The position numbers were made by a program, and so were the translations under genes. The notes below the pieces were generated by a model. The model saw nothing but the letters and a program-made list of their open reading frames with translations. It did not search any database and was not told where the DNA came from. Shown here in pieces: positions 36,316-47,700 of a DNA stretch of 64,000 bases (within the stretch, counting starts at the first letter, position 1; each line of letters starts with the position of its first letter). This DNA is from Hanleya hanleyi (lineage: Eukaryota > Mollusca > Polyplacophora > Lepidopleurida > Hanleyidae): NCBI GenBank assembly GCA_036873755.1, contig JAVTVY010017271.1:248001-312000 (forward strand). The letters are read 5' to 3'.

Positions 36316-36660
36316 TACCCCAACCAAAGTGGGGTGTCAAAAAGTAATTTGTATTATTCATAACATATTTCATATATGCAACCATTGCATGGTATCCAAC
36401 CAGCTTTATACAGAGTAAAATCTGTCATAAGAATGGGGCAGTTTAGTGATTAAATTTCTTTAATGGTCTCATTTGAAATATTGCCTTTACGTATTTTCAC
36501 AATTTTCATTCATTTTCAGTTGGAGCAGATCAATGTGATCATTGTGAACTTAACTCTTGGAAGTTATTTTGAAAAATAAATATATAAAATTCAATAAATT
36601 GCCAAATTTTTGTCACAAACTTGGAAAAGCAAAGGAAGATCTTTCAGTTACCTCCCTTAA
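36316..36660 (+). repeat. TACCCC-hairpin unit, copy 10 (split by TTAA element)
   Basis: Head TACCCCAACCAAAGTGGGG. The tail CAGTTACCTCCCTTAA is interrupted by the M2 element and continues at 37832 with 'ctagggatttgtagggctg'. Confidence 0.9.
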
Positions 36661-37827
36661 CTCTTTCCCCCATATAAGCGGGTTTTGACGACTTGTGTAG
36701 ATCCCAATGTAAGCGTGTTTTGACGAGTGTTCGCCTAACCCATGAAGACGGGTTTTGACGAGTGACTTGAGTTCCCATGTGGTGGGTTATTCTTGCAATT
36801 TTTCGCGTTTACTTTGACTAAAACCTAATTAAAACTATACATTTTCAGAAAGCCAAAATTTCAAAAAATCTGACTATATGTACTGCTGGTATGTTTTATG
36901 GTAAGGGTAAAATGAAATCAGGAGAGAAACAGAAATAATCGATGGAAAACGCGCAATTTGACAACAAATTTGTTTCGTGTGCTCCAAGACAAACGTTCGA
37001 AAAATAGTAAAATCTGCTTCCAAATTCCTGAATATTTCACGTAACGCGAGCATAAACTACCAAAGTATCTAACCTTGATGACTAACTCGTCAAATCTGCC
37101 CATCTGAGTTTATTATAAACATTTCCCGGGACCTGTTGATCTCCCGTTTTAAAATTTATCCGCCATTCTTTGGCCCCGCTGTGTTTCGTGGCGGTTTCGT
37201 GGACCCGTGGCCATGGCGACCACGCGCAAAAACCCGACTGTCCAATCACGCCGGGCCTCTGAAAAGGTCGCTCAAGGTCACTCAACCATGGGCCAATGAG
37301 TGATGCTGTTTTACTTCACCTTGTTACCAGCCTTCGTTCTCCTTTAGGGAAGTACATGGGATTTTTCAGTTATAGCTCGTTCTATACCTGCCATCTCATG
37401 ATGTAACTGCGAAATCCCGAATGTACGGAAAATAAGCTTTACAATGGTATACGATAATACAGGAATTGCTGCAGAACAACAACAACAGAACGCTGCAAAA
37501 CGCAGCTAAAATGCGACAATTTCTTCGCTTTTTTCGTGATTTCCAACAGATGGAAAGCAAACACAAAACATTTTTTCGCAAGATTACTTATTTTTAGATT
37601 AAACGTTGCTGATATTGATATAAAACGTGAACAAATTACGTAGAATGGGCCTGTGGGAGACCATTGGTAAATATTTTTCCACATGACATGGGACATAAAA
37701 CGGGATATTTTACATCGCTGGAAACGTGTGAAAATTGAAATCAGTCCATGGGTTAAAGACCTACGCCATTACAAATCTGTTATGGGTCAGAGAGAGAAAA
37801 TTCCCCACAAGTCTATGGGGGAAAGAG
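36661..37827. mobile_element. TTAA-flanked non-autonomous DNA transposon, family M2, copy a
   Basis: Perfect 13-bp inverted ends CTCTTTCCCCCAT/ATGGGGGAAAGAG, TTAA on both sides (36657-36660, 37828-37831) and inserted in the tail of a TACCCC unit. Three GTTTTGACGAsT repeats lie within 150 bp of the left end. At 1167 bp it has no transposase. A second, damaged copy is at 22965-24346. TTAA targeting allows piggyBac or Kolobok. Confidence 0.93.
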
Positions 37828-37831
37828 TTAA

Positions 37832-39302
37832 CTAGGGATTTGTAGGGCTGTGCAGTCCAAAGTAAAAGTGATGTTTAGCTGATCCTTTTGTTGGAAGTTT
37901 GGTTCACCCCAATGTTAAAGTTGATTGATTCTTGAAAAGCATGTACATGTACCTATGTTTACAAGTAGATAGCTGGCTTTAATATATTATTAGGGGTTCA
38001 AAATATTACATACATGTAGTCTACCACTGCTGATATAATATAATTTAAATAATCCCAGTCACTGATACATGTATCTAAAAACAAAAAATTGTGAAACGAC
38101 CAAAGTGTATTTCACTTTCATGTAAATTTAGAATCCAGTTGAGGATGAGCAGAGATTGATATTGTTTGATAGCTTTTGAAAAAAACTTGTTTGAAAAAAA
38201 AAACGTTACAGCAACAGTACAGAGTTTACATGTATAGTGTACATGTGGATCGAAAAACAAATATGGAAGGCTTAGATTAGTTATAGTATATGGATGATCA
38301 GGGTACGAATTATAAAATGTTCAGGGCAGCCATTTCAAGGCCACTTTGGCCTTGCTGGCATCTAATTACCTATAATTTGCAAAGGGTCACCAAGGCAAAC
38401 AGGGAGGGCATACAAAGCCATTGGCTTGTGCAAGGCCTTGGGTGTAATTCGCACCCTGGCACGAAATACACCCAAGGCCATGCACAAGCCAATGGCTTTG
38501 TATGCCCTCCCTGTTTGCCTTGGTGCCCCTTTGCAAATTCTAGGTAATTAGATGCCAGCAAGGCCAAAGTGGCCTTGAAATGGCTGCCCTTAACATTTTA
38601 TAATTCGTACCCTGGATGATGAAATTATAGTAAATTAAATCAAAATAAGATATTGCAGCACTGAAAAAAATAAATTAATAATTCAATTAATAATTAAATA
38701 TATCAGTCAAAAAGCATCACAAACATTTACAGAAAGAAAGACCGCCATGAAGTCATGAACAGAAATGTGTGACTTTTTTGTTATGAAAAATAGCATAAGA
38801 AATAAACGAACTAGTAGTAGCTTAGAAATTAGCATAAAAAAGGAAACAAAGTAGACATGAAATGTAACTTGTGATTACAAAAACGTTCGATACATTGCAC
38901 AACTATAAAACAAAGTAACCAAAAATAGGGCCTGTGATGAACAAAGTTGAAATATAATGAGTTAATATTTGACATTGACAACATTATAATATCTAGATAA
39001 TAAAGAAAAAACGTTGAAACAAAGAAAGAAGAAGTTAATCAAATGAAAACACTAATCTGTGATATTTACTTATACTTCAACCAAATTTAATGGCCAGTTT
39101 TGAGATAATCTTCTGTGATTATACATGTATATACTTGTTTGAAATTCTATGGTTTAAGGGCCGCTTAATCCCATATGGATTTCATGTGCCATCAACTCCA
39201 TGCTTTCTTCAAATTTCATGGTACAGTTGTTAGTTGAGATCTTTACAAGCACTATATTTTAGAATAAATAACAAATCAGAGATATGTACTGGTAAATATG
39301 TG
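37832..39302. repeat. AT-rich Q module, copy 3
   Basis: Corresponds to 8269-9380 in block Q copy 1, with a foldback MITE (38299-38614) added. No gene. Confidence 0.8.
38299..38614. mobile_element. Foldback MITE with CAGGGTACG ends, 6-bp TSD GATGAT
   Basis: Two arms of about 145 bp face each other, starting CAGGGTACGAATTATAAAAT, with a short central 'caccctggcacg' loop. Flanks are GATGAT (38293-38298, 38615-38620). The equivalent region at 8683 (aggatgatgaaatta) is empty. CAGGG ends suggest a hAT-derived foldback. Confidence 0.92.
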
Positions 39303-39306
39303 TTAA

Positions 39307-40399
39307 CTGTTATGCTGCTAAATTCTTTTGTATGATGTACGAGGAGAAATGCTGACTTTTCTTTTTAAATCCGGATTTCATGAACAAAAATATTATTTAA
39401 TTTCGTTTGCTGGTGACTGGCCTAACATATCAATGTATCCCAACTTGTTTAGTCAATGCTATTCGACCGCCTTTTATAGCAAAATCGACGATGTTGTCAG
39501 CGTAAATAAAATTTATTTGAAGAGACTACAGTATTTTGGTAGAATTGCGGTTGAAAATGGCGAATTATGAGGAATTACAGCGGAAAATCTTGGTTTTTCA
39601 GTTGCCTTTCTCCCTGGTCTTTTCCGACTTTTCGGCCGCCATTTCGGGCGTATGACGTCTCATTGGAAAGGGAATTCCTTGTAGTTTCTGATTGAAGGCG
39701 TGATTTCGACCGATGGCCAATCAAACAGACGATAACATCGAAAAACTGCAAGGGGGTGTTTTCCCGTTTCTCTAGTAACGGTAACACCCGATCCTATGTC
39801 GGTAACCTTGATTGGACAAGCGTGGTAACGTGACCTACATCGAAGCGCTTATTGGCCAGAGCCCTTCAACTGGGTCAAGCTGATCTGAGGGAGACGCCAT
39901 TTTATCTCCTTGCGACAAAATTACGTGGCGCAGAAGCTCGACAGTAATTTGAAAATAAAGTTTGTTTAGCGGATTTCATCGAAACCCACACTTTGGAAAT
40001 ATAAACTGAGCTTCTGTACTTCAACTATACCAAAGAATCATATATTTTGAAGGGGTTTTCTGTGAGTATTTTATATTTTCTGGGTGGCTTCTCGACAACG
40101 TTTTATGGAAATCTCCGTTGGTGTTTTTCTATTTTTCAATTTTATTTCTTCTTCCCGACTTCGTTATTCTGAGACAGAATATCAAGTTTACATCCAAGAA
40201 ATCAAATCAGTCTTAGCTAACAATATATGTATGGTTTTTATCGAGTTTCATGCTTGGTAAATTTGAAAAAAAGCGATTCCAGAATGGTACCTCGCTGTAC
40301 TCGCATTGACAGAAGCAAAGGCAAGCCACTATTGCGGCTCGTCGCATTTTTCGTATAGAAAGACGAGAGCCGTTTGAACGGCTCGCCGCAGCGTAACAG
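39307..40399 (-). mobile_element. TTAA-flanked transposon, family M1, copy b (inverted)
   Basis: Reverse-complement of 15538-16656. Ends are CTGTTATGCTGC and GCAGCGTAACAG; TTAA at 39303-39306 and 40400-40403. The empty site is near 9385 ('gtgTTAAagtgtaac'). It is 1093 bp against 1119 bp in copy a and has no long ORF. Confidence 0.93.
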
Positions 40400-40403
40400 T
40401 TAA

Positions 40404-40873
40404 AGTGTAACTGTGGTACTTGTGTAAGTATATGCCATATTCAATATAACGATGTGAATAATAAAACATAGTTTAATTTTTATAATTTTGGCATAGTTTT
40501 TTATTTGTTCAACTTTTATTTAGAAAGTTGTAAGAAATCAATTTTCGTCATTTCATCTCAGTTAAAATGCTGTGAATATATAGAACCAGGCAGGAATTTA
40601 TAAAACTGAGATGCTGTTACTAATTCTGGTTGCCTTTGATCAAGGTATTGTGACTGGTGCAGGCCATGCGTGCGCGTTCTGTCCGTTCGCAAGCTGCAGC
40701 TGTGTGAACTCCTCCCTGAATGGACCAATCATCACTCAGCTTTGTGTCACTGCGTCACATGAATGAGACGTCACCAGTTCGGCACGTGAATGTAACAGAT
40801 CACAACAAACGAATGAAGGTTATCATGTGATAATCTCCGTATGTTCTGAGATCTGGACCATGTTAGAATTATT
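40404..40873 (+). repeat. Junction of Q modules, GC-richer segment copy 4
   Basis: The end of one Q module ('ttgtaagaaatcaattttcg', 'cctttgatcaaggtat') joins directly to 'tgtgactggtgcaggccatg' of the next at about 40647. CCAAT and CACGTG words are present. Confidence 0.75.
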
Positions 40874-40888
40874 TACCCCAACCAAAGT
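40874..40888 (+). repeat. TACCCC-hairpin unit, copy 11, head only (rest resumes at 41684)
   Basis: TACCCCAACCAAAGT is cut by the element at 40889. The second half of the hairpin (GTGGGGTGTCAAAAAGTT) and the remainder to 42015 follow it. Confidence 0.9.
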
Positions 40889-41683
40889 CACCCTACTGAA
40901 TCAACAAGTATGATTATAGGTGAAAACCGCCGGTCACGTGTCAAATTACAGTCAATGGTAGGTTTTCCAGTGCTTTCGTTATCAAGCGTGGGCGTGTGTC
41001 TGACTAGACGACAGTGACCACAGCCGAAAATGAACGATTTTCAGCATATCGATGACAGGTATGGTTACTGGTGTCCAGTCATATTTTGAAGGAGAAATAT
41101 CGTACTATATTGTCACCAAACGTAGGGTTATTACTATTTCAAGTTAACAAAAATTTTTAACATTTTTGCGGCGAGAGGTGTTTTTAGGTGTTGGTAGACA
41201 GTCCATTGTAGGTATTAGCATCAAATTATAGTGTGAGGAAATGAGCACAAAATGAACATGTGGGAACTTACTACCTGCCTCATGTATCACTGACTCATTC
41301 ATCTCTCGATTCCTTCCACTTGTGTGTGTTTAAGAGGAATATGAACCATTAATAGTATATTCTCTGTCTGTCTGATATTACGACAGTCCATTGTATCATC
41401 ATCGGACCGATCGACAGTCCATTGTAGGTCAACATGCACTTGTGAATGATGCACAGAGTGCACATCGTCTGATCTAATGATTCGCCAAATGGACTGTTGC
41501 CAAGACAAATGGTAGCTACAATGGACTGTCGACATATCTGATATATAATCACATGTTGCCTCATTATAACATTGCAGCTGTTATGCGGCTTCAATGTGAA
41601 GTGATTCAACCTACAGTTCATGGTCGCATGACAAATGGACTGGTGCATTCACCTATAATCACACTTGTCGATTCAGTAGGGTG
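40889..41683. mobile_element. Non-autonomous TIR element, 5-bp TSD AAAGT, ACAGTCCATTGTA internal repeats
   Basis: Inverted ends CACCCTACTGAATCAACAAG / CTTGTCGATTCAGTAGGGTG extend about 35 bp with few mismatches. AAAGT lies at 40884-40888 and 41684-41688. It interrupts the hairpin head of a TACCCC unit. The interior has at least six ACAGTCCATTGTA-like motifs in both orientations (about 41198, 41389, 41410, 41488, 41518, 41633). No coding sequence. Superfamily not assigned. Confidence 0.9.
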
Positions 41684-42249
41684 AAAGTGGGGTGTCAAAA
41701 AGTTAGTTTGTAAATAGATAACATTTTTCGTATATGCAACGTTTTACGGTATCCAACCAGCTTTATACAGAGTAAAATCTGTCATAAGAATGGGGCAGTT
41801 TAGTGATTAAATTTCATTAATGGTCTCATTTGAAATATTGCCTTTAAGTATTTCCACAATTTTCCTTCATTTTGAGTTGGAGTAGATCAATGTGATCATT
41901 GTGAACTTAACTCTTGGAAGTTACTTTGAAAAATAAATATATAAAATTCAATAAAATTTTTGTCACAAACTTGGAAAAGCAAAGGAAGATGTTTCAGTTA
42001 CCTCCCTTTACTAGGGATTTGTGGGGCTGTGCAGGCTAAAGTGAAAGTGATGTTTAGCTGATCCTTTTGTTGGAAGTTTGGTTCACCCCAATGTTAAAGT
42101 TGATTGATTCTTGAAAAGAATGTACCTATGTTATATAAGTAGATATACATGTATTAATATATTATTTGGGGTTCAAAATATTACACACATGTAGTCTATT
42201 ACTGCTGGTATAATATAATTTAAATAATCCCATCACTGCTACATGTATC
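41684..42249 (+). repeat. TACCCC unit copy 11 (continued) and start of AT-rich module
   Basis: Resumes at AAAGTGGGGTGTCAAAAAGTT and reaches 'cagttacctccctttactag' near 42015. The AT-rich module follows until the 42250 element. Confidence 0.85.
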
Positions 42250-44147
42250 CATGGAGTTAAATAAGGAGGAGAGAGCACTGGGTCAGATCAAAGTGTTCAA
42301 TGTACGATTCCGCCACAGCAGGGATTCGTCGGATTAGCCTGTGTGTATTTGGGAGATTAAAGCAGGTTCGGTCATGTTCGGTAGTTGTCGGGTTCCCGCG
42401 CATGCGCCCCATCGACGTCATCAAAGCTATTATAAGTTGAGTGTATTGGAAATGTGAATTGGTACTTAGCCGCCCGCTGTGCACGCCGCCGGGAAGTGTT
42501 GAGTTTGACCATGGAGGGAAAGAGAGATCACTTTGACCCAACAGTGATAGGCACATCACTTACATCGTTTCTATTATAAATTATATTAGGATTTTAAATT
42601 TTTCCAGCTTGACACTTGCTGAAAACATGTTTCATATGATGAGGTTATATGCGTGTATCATCACACACGTACCGTTCTCAAATTATGAAAGAACCATTGT
42701 TTCAGATCATGCTGGCAAACAGAGATTATTCAATTCGAATGTGCGAGATTAAGTGGAATCTGTGAGAGGTGATGAACTCACAAAGGAAGACTGACACATT
42801 AACACGCCTTGACAGTTCTCACTAACCGAAGTTGTTCCACATGCAGGTCCATTTTTCTGCCGTGAGAAAGATTATATTCGTTGTGCTGAAGGTGTTGCTC
42901 TTGGTCAGAAAATTTCGTAAATAAGTTGTCGAACATGTATTTTCAGCTCTTAAATATCAAAATTTTAGCAGCACACGCTCACCGTATACAATATAGAGGC
43001 CATATTCATTTGTAATAGATACAGGATGTGTTTATTATGCTTCCCGTTCTCAAATCCTCTTTTTGCCTCAATAATTGGGTAGAAATTATTTTTACTCACC
43101 AGGGAACCATTCCTCGTTTTCGTTAACGAGATTGTTTATTTTAGCATAATATGCTTACTTGATCTCAAGCTTTTTAAGTTAGCATAACCATGGAGTTAAA
43201 TAAGTCTTATTTAACTCCATGGTATAACGTAATTAGAATAAAATGAACCGTTAATATTCGTCAGCCTATATAATAGCTTTAATACCGATGCCCGTCAAGG
43301 ACCCCGTCGGGCCAGAAGTGAACTTCAATACACAAGTATTGAAGATCCCTTAGCGATTAGCACGCAGGGGGTAAAACGGCCTTGGCTGACTCATTAGTTA
43401 ATAGCTTTGAGGCAGCGCAAAAGCGAAAAAAGGCCAATCTAGTGTTTACAATATTGCATTTTATCCAAATTCAGGCTTCCGGACCCTAAAATGGTAAAGA
43501 CTGATATGTACTCTTTTATTTGATCTTGAACGCAAGCACAAAATGTGTCATTTTTGAAATGCGGAAATTCTGTTAATTCGGCGGTGAAAATGATGTATTT
43601 TCTGTTTGTGGCAAAATTGCCCATGTATTTTAAATGGGGGTTTTGAGAATTTTTCTATCGTTTATATTTTTAGCTAATCCAACCGGACCCTCATGTGCTA
43701 TTCGTTTCCACATTCGCTGTACTTATACCAAGTTCCCTGCAAATTTTTGTCTTGTTGAGAAATGCGGAAGTTGTAGAAAAACGATAAAATATACAAAACG
43801 ACAGTATGATTCCAAAGTCCTGTAACTAAGCTACGAATGGTCATATTCTGATTAATGAAATATGCTCATATTCAGTATGACTTCAAATTGCCTAATATTT
43901 GTGTTGCACATAATTAATGCATCCTTATTTTTACGTAGAACTACTGCGCATTTTTAATTTCAACTTCCGTTGATGTTTTTCTGCGGCTAATAAGAACCAA
44001 CGACTCGGTCGGCGGAATCATACATTGAACATCAAACGGACAGATCGTGACTGACGGCCATTCAGAATACAATAGCTCTGCGGGCGACCTCACGGATCAG
44101 CGACCCGCGGCTGGCCAAGTGCTCGCTCCTCCTTATTTAACTCCATG
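42250..44147. mobile_element. TIR element with CATGGAGTTAAATAAGG ends and a central double terminus
   Basis: Ends CATGGAGTTAAATAAGGAGG and CCTCCTTATTTAACTCCATG are perfect inverses. Flanks share ATGTATC (42243-42249, 44148-44154). The empty version is at 8489 ('acatgtatctaaaaac'). The inner TIR continues imperfectly ('gttcaatgtacgattccgcc' facing 'ggcggaatcatacattgaac'). A 35-bp palindrome at 43188-43222 repeats both terminal sequences back to back. No protein recognised in its 1898 bp. Confidence 0.85.
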
Positions 44148-45906
44148 ATGTATCTAAAAACAAAAAATTGTGAAACGACCAGAGTGTATTTCACTTTCAT
44201 GTAAATTTAGAATCCAGTTGAAGATGAGCGGTGATTTATATTGTTTGATAGCTTTTGGAAAAAAACCCAGATCATTAACTCCATTCTAACATGCACAATT
44301 ATAAATATTTCCTCATTTCATAAGCCGAATGGGAAATTTTCTGTAAACTTGTCCCGTTTTGATGCGAGAATTTCGTGACTGGTGCAGGCCATGCGCGCGC
44401 GTTCTGTCCGTTCATGAGCTGCAACTGTGTGAACTCCGCCCTGAATGGACCAATCGTCGCTCAGCTTTGTGTCACATGAATGAGACGTCACCAGTTAGGC
44501 ACGTGAATGTAGCAAATCACAACAAACAAACGAAGGTTATCATGTGATAATCTCCGTATGTTTTGAGATCTGGACCAATCAGCGCACGGCTATAATGTGG
44601 AGCATGTTAGAATTTTTTACCCCAACCAAAGTGGGGTGTCAAAAAGTTAGTTTTTAAATAGATAACATTTTTTGTAATGGTAAACAAACATTACAGTATC
44701 CAACCAGCTTTATACAGAGTAAAATCTGTCGCAAGAATGGGGCAGTTTAGTGATTAAATTTCATTAATGGTCTCATTTGAAATATTGCCTCTAAATATTT
44801 CCACAATGTTCCTCCATTTACAGTTGGAGTAGATCAATGTGATCATTGTGAACTTAACTCTTGGAAGTTATTTTGAAAAATAAATATATAAAATTCGATA
44901 AATTGCCAAATTTTTGTCACAAACTTGGAAAAGCAAAGGAAGATGTTTCAGTTACCTCCCTTTACTAGGGATTTGTAGGGCTAATCCCAGTCACTGTTAC
45001 ATGTATCTAAACACAAAAAATGGTGAAACGACCAGTGTATTTCACTTTCATGTAACTTTAGAATCCAGTTGTGGATGAGCAGAGATTTATATTGTTTGAT
45101 AGCTTTTGAAAAAAACTTGTTTAAAAAAGAACGTTACAGCAACAGTACAGAGTTTACATGTATAGTGTACATGTGGATCGGAAAAAAAATATGGAAGGCT
45201 TAGATTAGTTATAGTATATGGATGATGGAATTATATAAAATTAAATCAAATTACTTGACAGAGAACGAAAATAAGATATTGCAGCACTCAAAATAATATA
45301 AATTAATAATTCAGTCAAAAAGCATCGCAAACATTTACAGAAAGAAAGACAGCCATGAAGTCATGAACAGAAATGGGTGACTTTTTTGTTATGAAAAATA
45401 GCATAAGAAATAAACGAACTAGTAGAATTAGCATAAAAGAGGAAACAAAGTAGACATGAAATGTAACTTGTGATTACAAAAACGTTTGATACATTGCACA
45501 ACTATAAAACAAAATAACCAAAAATAGGGCCTGTGATGAACAAAGTTGAAATATAATGAGTTAATATTTGACATTGACAACATTATAATATCTAGATAAT
45601 AAAGAAAAACGTTGAAACAAAGAAAGAAGTTTATCAAATGAAAACTATAATCTGTGATATTTACTTATACTTCAACCAAATTTAATGGCCAGTTTTGAGA
45701 TAATCTTCTGTGATTATATATACATGTTTGAAATTCTATGGTTTAAGAGCCGCTTAATCCCATATGGATTTCATGTGCTGTCAACTCAATGCTTTATTCA
45801 AATTTCATGGTACAGTTGTTAGTTAAGATCTCTACAAGCACTATATTTTAGAATAAATAACAAATCAGAGATATGTACTGGTAAATATGTGTTAAAGTGT
45901 AACTGT
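44148..45906 (+). repeat. Q-type module, copies 4/5
   Basis: A short AT-rich piece (44148-44264), then 'ccattctaacatgcacaatt', the GC-richer segment (44365-44600), a TACCCC unit and the AT-rich module. No gene. Confidence 0.8.
44618..44968 (+). repeat. TACCCC-hairpin unit, copy 12
   Basis: Complete; head TACCCCAACCAAAGTGGGG, tail 'cagttacctccctttactag'. Confidence 0.9.
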
Positions 45907-46249
45907 GGCCATCCTTAAAAATATGCCTCTTTCAGGTAACGGACCGTTGCAAAAGATGGGTAGGTACAGGGGGACAACTACAGCTTTTTGTCACGGGCAA
46001 TAACTAAAGCCCCGAGATTTGCCATGTGCTTCCGGTATCGCTGAATTCAGTTCTGTTAACGACCGGTGAACATTTTATTGTGAAAAAAAAATGCATTTTA
46101 GAGCAGCGAGAAAATACAGCTTGCAAATACAGACCAGGTTTGGATTTTATTTCTCTTCTCGTGAAAAAAAAAATAATAATAAAACTGCCGACCCTCGATT
46201 TTCAGTTTTTGATGGGTTACCGGAAACCCAGATAATTTTAAGGATGGCC
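45907..46249. mobile_element. MITE with GGCCATCCTTAAAA ends
   Basis: GGCCATCCTTAAAAATAT and ATAATTTTAAGGATGGCC are inverted. The uninterrupted sequence 'gtaactgtggtacttg' near 9398 gives the empty site. The target duplication is short (tgt/cgt, not perfect). A GG-start with a 3-bp site would fit PIF/Harbinger, which is tentative. At 343 bp it has no ORF. Confidence 0.8.
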
Positions 46250-46631
46250 CGTGGTACTTGAGTAAGTGTATGCCATATTCAACATAATGTGAATAATAAA
46301 ACATAGTCAAGTCAATAGCTCCTTAATTTTTATAAGTTTGGCTTAGTTTTTTATTTGTTCAACTTTTATTTAGAGAGTTGTAAGAAATCAATTTTCGTCA
46401 TTTCATCTCAGTTAAAATGCTGTGAATATATAGAACCAGGCAGGAATTATAAAACTGAGATGCTGTTACTAATTCTGGTTGCCTTTGATCAAGGTATACC
46501 ATTACATTTATTACACAGACTAAACTGCAAATAGATCATGGGAGTCTATGGTGGTCTGTTGCAATCATATCTACATCCAGTGACATCGCACTGCCTTAGT
46601 ACATATATTTCAAACTGTGTGTGCATTTTCT

Positions 46632-46831
46632 AACGCTTGATTCAAGCTTAAGGTGTGTATACTTTAAGTTTCAACACAGACACTGTTCCAATGTGCATGT
46701 TTCACCAAAATTGGGGAAATTAAATGCAAGATTCAAATTGACACTTCCCAAATTTTGGTGAAACATGCACATTGGAACAGTGTCTGTGTTGAAACTCAAA
46801 GTATACACACCTTAAGCTTGAATCAAGCATT
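46632..46831. repeat. Foldback inverted repeat, second copy
   Basis: Counterpart of 22744-22945, with arms 'aagcttaaggtgtgtatact' and its inverse. Confidence 0.8.
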
Positions 46832-47385
46832 GGAAAGTGCATACAAAGTTTGAAATATATATATTAAGGCAGCGTGACATCACTGGACCTAGTGTAGATA
46901 TGATTGCAACAGACCACCATAGAATACCATGCTTTATTTGCAGTTTACTCTGCAATAAAATTGTAAAATATTACAATAAATACTTTCCCACACTGTTTGC
47001 AATGGTCTTTCATTTGATGGAAACAAATATTTTAACAAGGGTTTACTATCATTTGAAACTTTTGTGGTATGAGCGAGTCGATCTGCATGTCATTGATTGG
47101 ATGCTAACAAGGAGAACAAATTATCAGGGAATTTTAATCACCAAAAAAAAAATTAATTAATAAAAAACAATTAGAATGTGACCGACTGACCCAACATTTT
47201 ACCCTTCACTTCCCTTGTTAACACAAACAAACTTCTAATTTTGGCCTGAATAACATATCCATGCCACAGTATTTAGCCTCAGAAGACGTTTTTTTTTCTA
47301 CTTGTAAGTCTAAAAATGCTGTTCTAAAAATTCAAAGAAATAGGGTAGTATTTGTAAAGGGAGGACTCATTTTGTTTAATTCGCT

Positions 47386-47700
47386 TACCCCAAACAAAAT
47401 GGGGTGTCAAAAAGTTAACGTTAATTTTATTATAGTATTTTGTGCTTTGAGTGTCTGACAAATTCTTTATGTTGGCTATTATCTTATCCTAAGAATTGGG
47501 CAGTTTTATAGTATGTTTGATTAATAGTCACATTAGAAAATATTTCCACAACTATCTTTCATTTTCAATTAGAATAGATATGTGTTATCATTGTGGTTTT
47601 GACACATGAAAGATATTTTCAAAACTATTAGTGATAAAATTTTATAAATTGTAAATGTTTTTTTCGCAAAGGAAGATGTTCCAGTTACCTCCCTTTATTG
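47386..47700 (+). repeat. TACCCC-hairpin unit, copy 13
   Basis: Complete with small deletions; head TACCCCAAACAAAATGGGG. Confidence 0.9.
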
